64,000 bases of DNA from an uncultured Sutterella sp. (GTDB lineage: Bacteria; Pseudomonadota; Gammaproteobacteria; Burkholderiales; Burkholderiaceae_F), in NCBI GenBank assembly GCA_905213905.1, contig CAJMKD010000011.1, positions 1-64,000 on the forward strand. Direction: 5' to 3'. This document shows positions 27,508-36,513 of the stretch, piece after piece (within the stretch, counting starts at the first letter, position 1; the number at the start of each line of letters is the position of its first letter). A program made the translations under genes and the position numbers. Below the pieces are notes generated by a model that saw nothing but the letters and a program-made list of their open reading frames with translations, was not told the DNA's origin and did no database searches.

Positions 27508-28764
27508 ATGCACCTTTCGGACCTCAAATCCCTCCATGTTTCTCAACTCCTCGACATGGCCTTTGCGCTCGACGTCGACAACGCGCAGCGCATGCGCAAG
27601 CAGGAGCTGATGTTCGCGATCCTCAAAAAGAAAGCCCGCATGGGCGAACAGATTTTCGGCGACGGCACGCTTGAAATTCTGCCCGACGGCTTCGGCTTCC
27701 TTCGCAGCCCCGATGCGTCGTATCTCGCAAGCACGGACGATATCTACATTTCCCCGTCGCAGATCCGGCGCTTCAATCTGCATACGGGCGACACCATCGA
27801 AGGCGAAGTGCGCGTTCCGAAGGATGGCGAACGATACTTTGCGCTTGTGCGCGTCGAAACGGTGAATGGCCTTCCGCCGGAAGCCATCAAACACCGCATG
27901 CTCTTCGAGAATCTGACGCCGATTTTTCCAAACCAGCGTCTTACGCTTGAACGCAACATGCGCGGAGACGAAAACCTGACGGGTCGAATCATCGACATGC
28001 TTGCGCCGATCGGCAAAGGCCAGCGCGCGCTCATCGTCGCGCCTCCGAAATCAGGCAAGACCGTGTTGCTGCAGCATATCGCCCACTCCATTTCGGCCAA
28101 TCACCCTGATGTCGTTCTGATGGTCCTTCTCGTCAACGAGCGTCCTGAAGAAGTGACTGAAATGCAGCGCACCGTCAAGGGCGAAGTCGTTGCCGCCACA
28201 TTCGACGAACCGGCGCTACGCCACGTTCAGGTTGCGGAAATGGTGATCGAAAAAGCCAAGCGCCTTGCCGAATCAAAGCGCGATGTCGTCGTTCTTCTCG
28301 ACTCGATCACCCGCCTTGCCCGTGCCTACAATCAAGTCATACCCTCATCGGGCAAAGTGCTCACGGGCGGCGTTGACGCCAATGCGCTCGAGCGACCGAA
28401 GCGCATTTTCGGCGCAGCGCGCAACCTTGAGGAAGGCGGCTCGCTCACGATCATTGGCACGGCCCTGATCGATACGGGTTCTCGCATGGACGACGTGATC
28501 TACGAAGAATTCAAAGGCACCGGCAACAACGAAATTCATCTTGAACGCCGCCTTGCGGAAAAGCGCGTGTACCCCGCCATCAATCTGAACCGCTCTGGCA
28601 CGCGCCGCGAAGAACTGCTCATGAAGCCCGACCAGCTGCAGAAGGTCTGGGTGCTGCGCAAGTTCCTCTACGACATGGATGAACTCGAAGCGATGGAATT
28701 CCTGCTCGACAAGCTGAAGGCCACAAAGAGCAACGACGAGTTCTTCAGCTTGATGAAGCGCTGA
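27508..28764 (+). CDS. rho: Transcription termination factor Rho
   Basis: Rho is the hexameric RNA helicase that ends untranslated transcripts. The 418-residue length is almost exactly that of E. coli Rho. The N-terminal RNA-binding fold includes [20 protein letters not shown], cited as GFGFLRSP and [13 protein letters not shown]. The motor has Walker [13 protein letters not shown], Walker [16 protein letters not shown], and the Q and R loops ([25 protein letters not shown]). The start has no good Shine-Dalgarno site, which fits Rho's known autoregulation through its leader in other bacteria; that is inference here. A strong terminator follows. Confidence 0.97.
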   Translation: MHLSDLKSLHVSQLLDMAFALDVDNAQRMRKQELMFAILKKKARMGEQIFGDGTLEILPDGFGFLRSPDASYLASTDDIYISPSQIRRFNLHTGDTIEGEVRVPKDGERYFALVRVETVNGLPPEAIKHRMLFENLTPIFPNQRLTLERNMRGDENLTGRIIDMLAPIGKGQRALIVAPPKSGKTVLLQHIAHSISANHPDVVLMVLLVNERPEEVTEMQRTVKGEVVAATFDEPALRHVQVAEMVIEKAKRLAESKRDVVVLLDSITRLARAYNQVIPSSGKVLTGGVDANALERPKRIFGAARNLEEGGSLTIIGTALIDTGSRMDDVIYEEFKGTGNNEIHLERRLAEKRVYPAINLNRSGTRREELLMKPDQLQKVWVLRKFLYDMDELEAMEFLLDKLKATKSNDEFFSLMKR

Positions 28765-28789
28765 TCAACAAGACTTCCCCCACAGCGAC

Positions 28790-28824
28790 AAAAGCCGCCC
28801 GAGAGTCATCCGGGCGGCTTTTTT
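28790..28824. terminator. Bidirectional terminator between rho and nadE
   Basis: AAAGCCGCCCG (28791-28801) pairs with CGGGCGGCTTT (28811-28821), with A-rich and T6 flanks, serving the two converging genes. Confidence 0.9.
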
Positions 28825-28856
28825 CAACTTTGCGGGAAATCAAAGCTTCTCTAGCG

Positions 28857-30380
28857 CTATCGCCATTCGAGCGTTCGGTTGATGCCGAAGCGCTGATCAA
28901 AGTCGCCCATCGTCGTCTCGGACAGCCGCAGTCCCAGCGCACACTGCATGCGCTTGAATGCAAATCGCGCAGCTGCCTTTACGATGCTGAGCTCGCTATC
29001 CGCAAATTCCTTCGGCTCAAAGTCCGATCTCAGCGCGGCGCGCATCACGCGCTCAATGTCGGCATAGGACGGCAGGCTGTCGCTGTCCTTTTGCCCAGGC
29101 CGCAATTCCGCCGTGGGCTCCCGCTGGATAATAGCCTCAGGGATCACTTCCGCACCTTTCCAGGCGTTGAAGGCCCGGCAACAGGCAATCACTTCACTTT
29201 TCCAAAGATCGACAATCGGAGCAAAGCCGCCGGAAAGGTCGCCGTAAAGCGTCCCGTAGCCCATGGCGGCCTCGGATTTGTTAGCCGTGCAAAGCAGAAT
29301 GCGGTTTTCCTTATTGGCAATCGCCATCAGCCGAAGACTGCGCAGTCTGGCCTGAATGTTTTGATCTGCGATGTCGCCAACGGGCAGCTGGCCGATATCA
29401 TCGGCAAAATCGCTGCAGGCAGCTTCGTGCATTGCTTCGATCGAACGATCAGCCAGCCGAATACCCAACGCATCAGCCAAGCGGTGCGCGAGCGTATGAC
29501 TCTCAAGAGATGAAAAGCGTGATGCAAGGAAGAGCGCACGCACCCGATCTGCCCCAAGCGCCTCTGCAGCACACGCTGCAACAAGGGCGCTGTCAACGCC
29601 GCCTGAAATGCCCAGAACGACGCCTTCCGATCGAACAGCCAATACGTAATCGCGAATTGCTGCAATGATGGCTGCAAGTCTTTCATCAGCCGGCAGCGAA
29701 GCGCTGCGCACTGGCGAATTCAATACGCGCAGCGGCGCGCTCACTTCCGAAAGACGTCCGCCCTGTGTCCCGCAGACAAAGAGAAGTGCGTCGGGCTCGT
29801 AGCGTCGTGCGGCATACTCTGCGCTGCCAAAGCGGACAAGAGAGCCGCCGGCGCATGCGCGTCCGGCTTCGCAGCCGCCAAGCGTCGGCGAAACCAACGC
29901 AGCGCCTTCGGGCGGCGTCTGTGCAGGTGGCATTGCGCTGAAGGGCTCCGACACGCGGAATGGATCCCAAAGCAGGATCGGCTTATCGGACGGATCCACT
30001 GAAACCCGAGGGCAGACATCGGACGCCAGCTCTGACGGGGCTTCGCCGGCGCGCATTGCTGCAGGCCCTGAGCGGCGCCCAAGAACAAGCGCAACCGGGC
30101 CTCGATCCGTTTCAATCGGCAGAAAAATATGCGCCTTAAGAATGCGCGCTTCGGCCTGAAGCTTTTCAATAGCAGCGTCTCGAGCCGCGCGAATGCAGTC
30201 CGACTCGAGCGCGGATCTGCCTTCCATGCCTTCAATCGCACAGCGCGGCGCAAAGAGAACCAGCGGTGCGTCCGGCGCACGGCGTCTTGCTTCGCGAAGC
30301 GTTTCGAGAATGGCGTCTGAATTTGCGCTAAAAGCGCCGCTTTTTGGGGCGCCCTGATGAACAACAAGGATGAACTGCAT
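28857..30380 (-). CDS. nadE: NAD synthetase NadE with degenerate glutaminase domain
   Basis: NadE amidates nicotinic acid adenine dinucleotide to NAD. The C-terminal half is a normal synthetase: the PP-loop SGGVDSALV at residues 259-267, then ARLRSLRLMAIAN, LLCTANKSEAAMGYGTLYGD and PPSAEL-like REPTAELRPGQKDSDSLP. The N-terminal 230 residues should be a nitrilase-type glutaminase with a Glu-Lys-Cys triad. Here the Glu position reads FAPRCAIEG (Arg46), the expected Cys region reads ILLWDPF with no Cys, and I see no Lys in the expected block. The enzyme therefore probably uses free ammonia. It is alone, converging on rho. Start ATG 30380 has a weak ribosome-binding site. Confidence 0.9.
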   Translation of the reverse strand: MQFILVVHQGAPKSGAFSANSDAILETLREARRRAPDAPLVLFAPRCAIEGMEGRSALESDCIRAARDAAIEKLQAEARILKAHIFLPIETDRGPVALVLGRRSGPAAMRAGEAPSELASDVCPRVSVDPSDKPILLWDPFRVSEPFSAMPPAQTPPEGAALVSPTLGGCEAGRACAGGSLVRFGSAEYAARRYEPDALLFVCGTQGGRLSEVSAPLRVLNSPVRSASLPADERLAAIIAAIRDYVLAVRSEGVVLGISGGVDSALVAACAAEALGADRVRALFLASRFSSLESHTLAHRLADALGIRLADRSIEAMHEAACSDFADDIGQLPVGDIADQNIQARLRSLRLMAIANKENRILLCTANKSEAAMGYGTLYGDLSGGFAPIVDLWKSEVIACCRAFNAWKGAEVIPEAIIQREPTAELRPGQKDSDSLPSYADIERVMRAALRSDFEPKEFADSELSIVKAAARFAFKRMQCALGLRLSETTMGDFDQRFGINRTLEWR

Positions 30381-30431
30381 GATTCGGCTTAGTCAACGAT
30401 CCGCCTGGAAAGCGGATAACGCACATGATTA

Positions 30432-30462
30432 TGGCGCACAAACCAGCATGGTTTGTGCGCCA
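30432..30462. repeat. Perfect 14-bp inverted repeat between hemD and nadE
   Basis: TGGCGCACAAACCA at 30432-30445 and its exact complement at 30449-30462 are separated by three bases. No T-run follows on either strand, so it is not a standard terminator. It lies between the hemD stop and the nadE start on the same strand. Confidence 0.75.
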
Positions 30463-30525
30463 CGAAGCAGTGAATGCGCCGCAGGCGGTTGCGCATCATC
30501 AACCTTGAATGAAGGCTGCGCTGCG

Positions 30526-31302
30526 TCAGCCGAGATTTTTCAAAATGTGCTTGCGCGCCGCTTCGTCGTCAGCTGACGTTATTTCAACATGCCTGAAGCC
30601 GCTTTCCTCAAGTCGGCGCACCACACGCGGGTGAATCGTCACGGCGGTGCCGCCGGCAAGCCAAGCCTGCGCCCCCGGCACGGGCCGAACTGCGTGCATG
30701 ACGGCATCAACGCCGTCTGTCGACGTCACATAAAGAAGCGGCGAAGGACCCGTGAGCGCATCGGAGAGACGCTTGACGTCGCGGGCGCTGAGTTCCAGCG
30801 GCACACGGACGTATGCGCACATAACGACCACATCGCTCCCCATTTCCCGCAACTTCTGCGGCAGCCACTCTCTGCCGGTCTGGCCACGAAGTATCAGCAC
30901 GCGCGAAGGCGCCGCCTTTTTTTCGATTAGCGCAAAAAGAGCCTCGCTCCCCGATGTTTCAGCGCTTCCTGACGGGTACAGAATCCGAACCGAATCACCC
31001 CAAGCGCACCGAATTGCCTTCGCGGTGCCTTCGCCCACCGTAGCGAGCGTGACGTGCTCGGGCCATTCGCGAACCCAGTGCGCTACGGCAGCCACGGCCG
31101 ACGGGCTCGGCAGCAAAACCATCTCGACGTCGTCAAGATTGGCGAGACGCTGCGTAACAAGCTCCGTCTCTTCCGGCAGCTCGATCGTGAAAGCAGGCCA
31201 GCGCCACGCTTCAATGCCGTCCTTCTCCGCAAGAAGGTCCGCAAGACGATTGTTGGCCTGCCCCGGCCGCGTAAGAATCACGGGACGATGTTGAGTGTTC
31301 AT
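30526..31302 (-). CDS. hemD: Uroporphyrinogen-III synthase HemD
   Basis: HemD closes hydroxymethylbilane into uroporphyrinogen III in tetrapyrrole synthesis. The family is poorly conserved; recognisable parts are the start PVILTRPGQANNRLADLL, the block LPSPSAVAAVAHW, VGEGTAKAI, SEALFALIE, LILRGQTGREWLPQKL with Y in CAYVR, and YVTSTDGVDAV. Length 258 is normal. It follows hemC on the same strand with a 105-bp gap, the usual hemC-hemD order. hemX and hemY, which often follow, are absent; nadE comes next instead. Confidence 0.9.
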   Translation of the reverse strand: MNTQHRPVILTRPGQANNRLADLLAEKDGIEAWRWPAFTIELPEETELVTQRLANLDDVEMVLLPSPSAVAAVAHWVREWPEHVTLATVGEGTAKAIRCAWGDSVRILYPSGSAETSGSEALFALIEKKAAPSRVLILRGQTGREWLPQKLREMGSDVVVMCAYVRVPLELSARDVKRLSDALTGPSPLLYVTSTDGVDAVMHAVRPVPGAQAWLAGGTAVTIHPRVVRRLEESGFRHVEITSADDEAARKHILKNLG

Positions 31303-31407
31303 GTGTCGTATTCGAAAAGCCTTCCCTCATTTCCGCGCCGGCCTCACCCTCGAGACAGCATCTCTGAGCGGCCAGCCGGGCGCTCCTTAGTGATATTTTC
31401 GATCAAA

Positions 31408-32340
31408 TCATTCGCCGAGAATGGCCTGAAGGAACGTCTCCGCGCCCTGCTTGCGCAGATCCTCGACCACCTTGAGGGCGAGCCCTTCAGGATCTTCGAT
31501 CGGACCGCGCCCTTCGGCTCGTGCGCACTCGCCCGTGTGGTGATTGCCCACGAGAGCACGAAGCCACAGTTTGCCGTCTTCAACGACTGCATAAGCGGCG
31601 AGCGGCACCTGGCAGGAACCGCCGAAAGCGCGTGAAACAGCTCGTTCTGCAAAGCAGCATGCTCGCGTCTGCGGATCGTTGATGAACTGAAGGGCCTCAT
31701 GCATGACGGCGTCGCCTTCACGGATTTCAACGCCGAGAGCGCCCTGCCCCGGCGAGGGCAGGCTCTTTTCTGCTGGAATGATTTCACGAATGCGCTCGGC
31801 AAGTCCCAAACGCTTGAGGCCTGCACTCGCCATAACGAGCGCATCGTACTGGCCTTCGTCAAGCTTCTTGAGACGGGTGCCGACGTTGCCGCGAACAGGG
31901 AGCACTTCAAGATGCGGGTAGTTGATGCGAAGCATCAGCTCACGGCGAAGGCTGGCCGTGCCAACGCGGGCGCCGGCAGGCATCTCATCGAGAGAAGCAT
32001 ACTTGGGCGAAACAAAAGCATCCCGCGGATCTTCTCGCTTGCTGACAGCAACGAGCTCAAAGCCTTCGGGAAGCACCATCGGAACATCCTTCAGGGAGTG
32101 AACGGCCAGATCGGCCTCGTGCGCCTGCATAGCCGTTTCAAGCTCCTTCACAAACAGCCCCTTGCCGCCAACTTTCGAGAGCGTGCGATCGAGAATCTGA
32201 TCGCCGCGCGTCGTCATGCCGAGCAGATCAACCTGAGCTTCGGGATAGCGGTCGCGCAACAGCGCCTGAACATGAAGCGCCTGCCACATGGCAAGCGGGC
32301 TCTCGCGGGTCGCAATGACGCAGCGTTCAAATTTGGACAT
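31408..32340 (-). CDS. hemC: Porphobilinogen deaminase HemC
   Basis: HemC polymerises four porphobilinogen units into hydroxymethylbilane. Conserved parts include the start IATRESPLAMWQA, GDQILD, KGLFVKELE, the catalytic aspartate in AVHSLKDVP, RVGTASLRRE, VRGNVGTRLKKLDEG, and the cofactor-attachment cysteine in GGSCQVPLAAYA. Length 310 is typical. It starts a small operon with hemD. The upstream region, divergent to rpmE2, should carry its promoter. Confidence 0.97.
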   Translation of the reverse strand: MSKFERCVIATRESPLAMWQALHVQALLRDRYPEAQVDLLGMTTRGDQILDRTLSKVGGKGLFVKELETAMQAHEADLAVHSLKDVPMVLPEGFELVAVSKREDPRDAFVSPKYASLDEMPAGARVGTASLRRELMLRINYPHLEVLPVRGNVGTRLKKLDEGQYDALVMASAGLKRLGLAERIREIIPAEKSLPSPGQGALGVEIREGDAVMHEALQFINDPQTRACCFAERAVSRAFGGSCQVPLAAYAVVEDGKLWLRALVGNHHTGECARAEGRGPIEDPEGLALKVVEDLRKQGAETFLQAILGE

Positions 32341-32535
32341 GATGAGAGAAGGCTAAATTTCGTCGTTTGAATTGAAGCGAAGCGCAACCGTCCGAAAGCC
32401 CTTCGCACAAATTCGGCGAGGACTGCACGGTGCATCTTCTGAGAATCTTGCGATTTTACTTCGCGTTCTTTTTTGATCGCTTAAGCGCAACCCCGCTGAT
32501 TCACGTGCGGGATGAAGCCGATGTCCGTTTTTCAG

Positions 32536-32564
32536 TTGCACGAAGCGCTCGACTTTGGGATAAT
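32536..32564 (+). promoter_or_regulatory. Sigma-70 promoter of type B L31 gene
   Basis: TTGCAC (32536-32541) and GATAAT (32559-32564) are separated by 17 bp, pointing at rpmE2. It gives a leader of about 110 bases. Confidence 0.75.
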
Positions 32565-32681
32565 TGCCGACCTTCCCAGTTGGCACGTGGGCATGCATGC
32601 CCGCCGTAGGACCCGTAGCATTCGGGCAGGCGCGCAAGGCTGCCAGGGCGACCGACAAACAAACTAGGAAAACAGCTGAAA
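32565..32681 (+). other. Structured 5' leader of rpmE2
   Basis: The leader contains the palindrome GGGCATGCATGCCC and GC-rich arms such as CCCGCCG...CGGGCAGGCG. AGGA lies 12 bases before the ATG. It may carry an autoregulatory element as known for ribosomal-protein leaders, but I cannot match it to a named L31-leader family. Confidence 0.4.
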
Positions 32682-32963
32682 ATGAAGCCGAACATTCACC
32701 CCGAGTACCGTCCCGTCGCTTTCGTCGACCTTTCGATCAACAAGACGTTCATCATCCCTTCCTCCGTTCAGACGAAGGAAACGGTTGAAATCGACGGCGT
32801 GACGTACCCGCTCTTCAAGCTCGATACCTCGTCGGCAAGCCATCCCTTCTACACGGGCGCTCAGACGCGCATCGTTGAAGCCGGCCGCGTGGAAAAGTTC
32901 CGCGCCAAGTTTGCCGCCAAGCAGAAGGCCATGGACGCCGCTGCCGCCAAGGCTGCCAAGTAA
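32682..32963 (+). CDS. rpmE2: Ribosomal protein L31 type B (zinc-free)
   Basis: This is the YkgM-like, zinc-independent L31 of the 50S subunit. It starts MKPNIHPEYRPVAFVDLS and contains the conserved FYTGAQTRIVEAGRVEKF, cited in parts as SHPFYTGAQ and GRVEKF. There are no cysteines at all, so it lacks the CxxC zinc site of type A L31. The length of 93 includes a C-terminal Lys/Ala extension. In many bacteria type B is made in zinc shortage under Zur. No clear Zur box is visible, and the strong promoter suggests it may be the main L31 here. Confidence 0.95.
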   Translation: MKPNIHPEYRPVAFVDLSINKTFIIPSSVQTKETVEIDGVTYPLFKLDTSSASHPFYTGAQTRIVEAGRVEKFRAKFAAKQKAMDAAAAKAAK

Positions 32964-32981
32964 TCCTTTGGCGCAAGCTTG

Positions 32982-33061
32982 AAAGATCTTCGGCGGCCCA
33001 ATCCCCGAAGATCTTTGAAAAAAAGGAGAGTTTCCCGATGAAGGAGCTCTCCTTTTCTTTG
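32982..33061 (+). terminator. Tandem hairpins after rpmE2
   Basis: A perfect 12-bp stem (AAAGATCTTCGG 32982-32993, CCGAAGATCTTT 33005-33016) is followed by a second hairpin (GGAGAG 33025-33030, CTCTCC 33047-33052) ending in TTTTCTTTG. The second is the likely terminator. Confidence 0.75.
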
Positions 33062-33147
33062 TTGACAAAATAGCAGCGGCGACGAAAGCGTCTATCGCAG
33101 CGTTGCGCTTATCAATACAATCACAAAGATCATAAAGGCCAATCATC

Positions 33148-34935
33148 GTGCTCAGTCAGCTGCCCACTCCCGCCAAAATGTCGCAGGAAGCTGCGAGGAA
33201 GCTCCCGCGCTATGCGCTACATCTTCTGCTCGCCGTTTTTATTCTCTGCGGCTTTTGGGCGCGTGATTTGTGGACGCTTCGCGACGCCGCCAGCTTCGGC
33301 ATCGCTGCCACGATGGCGGAGGGCACGCTTTCCGATTGGCTGCTCCCTAATGTGTTCGGCGCCGGCGTTCATGCCGCCGGCCCGCTCACTGGATGGATCT
33401 CCGCGTTTTTCATCAAGCTTTTTGGCGACCTGACGGGAGATGTGCAGGCATATCGCGCCGCATCGATCTTTTGGTTTGCCTTGTCGACGGCCGGCATTTG
33501 GTACGGTACGCTTTGGCTTGCCAAGCGCCCTGAAGCGCAGCCGGTCGCTTTCGCCTTCGGCGGCGAAGCCTCGCCCGGCAGCTACAGCCGCGTCGTCGCC
33601 GACTGCGCCGTGCTTCTTTTCGTCGCCACATTCGGCATCGTCACCCGCCAGCACGAAGCCATTCCGGAAACGGCGCTTCTTGCACTGACGAGCGTTACTT
33701 ACCTTTTTTTGGTTCAGACGCTGCGCCGCCCCAACCTTGGCGCCTTTCTCTGCGGCTTTAGCACTGGCCTTGCCGTTCTTGCCTCAACGCTCTTTGCCGG
33801 GATCTGGCTGCTCGCGGGCGCCATTCTTGCCAACGCTTCGCTCAGAAGCTTCCCCGGCAGCCGCGATCGGCGCATTCTGCTTCTCGTTGCGGGTTCCCTC
33901 ATCCCGCCGGCGCTGTGGCTTGTGTCTGCCGCAATCAGTGCTCCGGAAGCATTTGACAGCTGGTTCTTCGCATGGGCTCAAACGCAATCGGCCAATTTCG
34001 GCCTTTTAAGCCTTTCTACCCTCGCATGGATCGGCAAGAATTTCGTCTGGTATCTCTGCCCTATCTGGCCGCTCGCCCTCTGGGGACTGTACAGCTGGCG
34101 CTGGCAGCTCGACCGCACGGCGCTTTTCCTCCCGCTGATTCTGACGGGCACCAACATATTTGCCGCCGTTTTTTCGAGCGCAGCTGTGGCCGATACCGTT
34201 CTTCTCGGCTGCATCCCCAGCATGTCGGCTTTTGCTGCTTTCTCCCTCGTTACGCTGCGCCGCAACCGCAAAGACATTCTTGATTGGTTCTCGGTATCCG
34301 TTTTCGGCCTCGGCGTACTCACGCTCTGGACGTATTGGCTTGCCTGGCTCACCCACTTCGCGCCGAAAATGGCGCGTTCGATCGACATGCTTGCGCCGGG
34401 CGCCTTGCCTGCCTTTGATACAGGCTTTGCCGCAGCACTCGTTGTTTCGATCGTCTGGTTTGTTTTCGTCGGCTGGCGCATGACGCATCGCCCTGTCGTC
34501 GCTTGGCGCGGCCCATGGCTTGCCGCAGCAGGGATGACAACGGCCTCAACAGTGATATTCGGTCTTTACCATCACGCCATCGACATCAACCGTTCCTATG
34601 CGCCCGTGGCAGCAACCGCGGCCGAGATGCTTCAGGATGCCGGCATGAATGCCGCCGACTGCGTCTCGGGCGAACAGCTTCCGCCGGGCGTACGCGCAGT
34701 ATTCAGCTATTACGGCCGCATTCCTTTCGCGCCAGACGGTGCCGCAAATCGATGCCGCTTCCGTATTGAGCGCAGTCATGCAGGACTTATGCCTGCAGGC
34801 ATGATTGGAACGCCGCTGTCGCGCCCACATACCGACGAGGTCTTCTACATAAGTGCAGTCAAAGGAGCACAGTCCTTTGAACAGCTTGAGAAAATCCGCC
34901 CAAACGGCGACAATTCGGTCGATTCATCACATTAG
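33148..34935 (+). CDS. ArnT/PMT-like polytopic membrane protein
   Basis: This 595-residue protein has about a dozen membrane segments, from LHLLLAVFILCGFWARDLW onward, and a soluble C-terminal domain of about 110 residues. The layout resembles GT-C glycosyltransferases of the ArnT/dolichyl-phosphate mannosyltransferase group: a first loop (RDAASFGIAATMAEGTLSDW) occupies the place of the usual catalytic acidic loop, and GPLTGWISAFFIKLFG follows. The usual D-E pair in that loop is not clear. A GTG start at 33148 has AAGG nine bases upstream. MATE and another membrane protein follow; the gap to MATE is about 95 bp, so an operon is possible. Enzyme activity is not shown. Confidence 0.65.
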   Translation: MLSQLPTPAKMSQEAARKLPRYALHLLLAVFILCGFWARDLWTLRDAASFGIAATMAEGTLSDWLLPNVFGAGVHAAGPLTGWISAFFIKLFGDLTGDVQAYRAASIFWFALSTAGIWYGTLWLAKRPEAQPVAFAFGGEASPGSYSRVVADCAVLLFVATFGIVTRQHEAIPETALLALTSVTYLFLVQTLRRPNLGAFLCGFSTGLAVLASTLFAGIWLLAGAILANASLRSFPGSRDRRILLLVAGSLIPPALWLVSAAISAPEAFDSWFFAWAQTQSANFGLLSLSTLAWIGKNFVWYLCPIWPLALWGLYSWRWQLDRTALFLPLILTGTNIFAAVFSSAAVADTVLLGCIPSMSAFAAFSLVTLRRNRKDILDWFSVSVFGLGVLTLWTYWLAWLTHFAPKMARSIDMLAPGALPAFDTGFAAALVVSIVWFVFVGWRMTHRPVVAWRGPWLAAAGMTTASTVIFGLYHHAIDINRSYAPVAATAAEMLQDAGMNAADCVSGEQLPPGVRAVFSYYGRIPFAPDGAANRCRFRIERSHAGLMPAGMIGTPLSRPHTDEVFYISAVKGAQSFEQLEKIRPNGDNSVDSSH

Positions 34936-35031
34936 ACCTGCGTACCCGATCACGCTCATTCAACAGCCTTGTGAACGAGACGGCGCCCAGCGTCGTCTCG
35001 ACGTATGCCTGCGCGACATCTTGAAACGCCT

Positions 35032-36441
35032 ATGACGAAAGCCCTCCCGCCGCCAGAAATCTCCCTCAAGGCGCTTTTCCGCCTTGCCGGTCCTATCTTC
35101 ATCGCCAACATCGCCATCATCGGCAGCGGCACCATTGACACCGTCATGGCCGGACAACTCGGCAAGGAACATTTGGCAGCCGTAGCTCTCGGCATTGCCT
35201 CAACGATTTCCGTTTTGATGGGGCTCGTCGGCATTCTGCAAGGGCTGAGTCCCATCGCCGGCCATCACTTCGGCGCTCGGCAATTCGATCGCATAGGCGC
35301 TGAACTTAACCAGAGCTTCTGGCTGGTTCTACTGCTTGCCGCCATCGGCATGCCGATACTGCTTTCAACCGATTTCTGGATCGAACTCGGCGGCGCTCAG
35401 GGCGAAGTCGCAGAGATGGCCAAGGAGTACATGTTCTGGACAGCGCTTTCACTGCCCGGCAGCATGGCCGCCAGAACATTCATTGCCGTCAATGCAGCCG
35501 TCTCAAAGCCGCGCATTACGATGTGGGTTTCGCTCGTCATGCTCGCGCTCAAGGCTCCGCTCAACGCTGTCTTCATGTACGGCTGGCTGGGCTTTCCTGC
35601 GATGGGCGGCGCAGGCGCAGGCGTTTCTTTCTTTGCGCTCACCTATTTCTCGCTTGTCGCCTACATTCTCATCTGGCAGCTTGACCCCTACTACAAACGC
35701 ATGCATCCGTCGCGTTGGTCGCTCCCGGACTGGCGCCTGCTTAAAGAACAGCTGCATGTCGGCATTCCCATCGGACTTTCAACATTCTTTGAGGTTTCGA
35801 GCTTTACGCTGATGGCAATCTTCGTGTCCCGCTTCGGCCCTGCCATCATCTCCGCACATCAAATCGTCGCCAACCTCACGTCAATGTGCTATATGTTCCC
35901 GCTTTCCATCGGGATTGCATCCTCTGTTCTTATTTCGCAGTGCCTTGGTGCGAAATGGCCCGGCCTTGGTCAAGTGGTGCTCAAAAGAGCTTTTCTTCTT
36001 TCGACGAGCATTGCACTTTTGGCTTCTCTCACGCTTTTCTTCGGCCGCTCTCCGATCATTTGGCTTTACACATCCGAAGCCGCAGTGCACGATCTGGCCG
36101 TGAAGCTCATCCTTTTCGGCTGCTGCTACCACGTTTTCGATGCGCTGCAGACAGTTTCCTCGTTCTCGCTGCGCGGCTACCGTGTTACGACTGTTCCGAT
36201 GATCATTTACGGCGTCATGCTTTGGGGCGTTGGCCTTGGTTTAGGCTACCAAATGGCCTTCCACGGAGAATGGGCGGGCGGCCCCTACAACGTTTACGGG
36301 TTCTGGGGCATGACGTCGATCGGACTTTTCTTCACGGGAACCACGCTCGCTATCATGGCAGCTTGGGTTGCTAAAACGATTGCAAAGGATGATTCGCACT
36401 CGGCCGCTGAAATCCTTTCTGCGGCCAGACAGCGCGCCTGA
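35032..36441 (+). CDS. MATE-family multidrug efflux protein
   Basis: This inner-membrane antiporter has about 12 membrane helices in two MatE halves. The first half starts LFRLAGPIFIANIAIIGSG, with the family-typical TIDTVMAGQLG and GILQGLSPIAGHHFGA. The second begins LHVGIPIGLSTFFEVSSF, with AHQIVANLTSM. It most resembles the NorM/MdtK branch, which pumps cationic compounds with Na+ or H+. I give ATG 35032 (MTKALPPP); ATG 35005 adds nine residues. Neither has a strong ribosome-binding site. A clear terminator-type hairpin follows. Confidence 0.9.
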   Translation: MTKALPPPEISLKALFRLAGPIFIANIAIIGSGTIDTVMAGQLGKEHLAAVALGIASTISVLMGLVGILQGLSPIAGHHFGARQFDRIGAELNQSFWLVLLLAAIGMPILLSTDFWIELGGAQGEVAEMAKEYMFWTALSLPGSMAARTFIAVNAAVSKPRITMWVSLVMLALKAPLNAVFMYGWLGFPAMGGAGAGVSFFALTYFSLVAYILIWQLDPYYKRMHPSRWSLPDWRLLKEQLHVGIPIGLSTFFEVSSFTLMAIFVSRFGPAIISAHQIVANLTSMCYMFPLSIGIASSVLISQCLGAKWPGLGQVVLKRAFLLSTSIALLASLTLFFGRSPIIWLYTSEAAVHDLAVKLILFGCCYHVFDALQTVSSFSLRGYRVTTVPMIIYGVMLWGVGLGLGYQMAFHGEWAGGPYNVYGFWGMTSIGLFFTGTTLAIMAAWVAKTIAKDDSHSAAEILSAARQRA

Positions 36442-36450
36442 GATCGATGT

Positions 36451-36495
36451 CGGATAAGCCGATAGGGCGATACATCGGCTTATCCGTTCTTTATT
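36451..36495 (+). terminator. Hairpin terminator after MATE gene
   Basis: A perfect 13-bp stem (CGGATAAGCCGAT 36451-36463, ATCGGCTTATCCG 36474-36486) with a ten-base loop is followed by TTCTTTATTTATT. Confidence 0.78.
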
Positions 36496-36513
36496 TATTC
36501 GGTCGGTCAAAGC

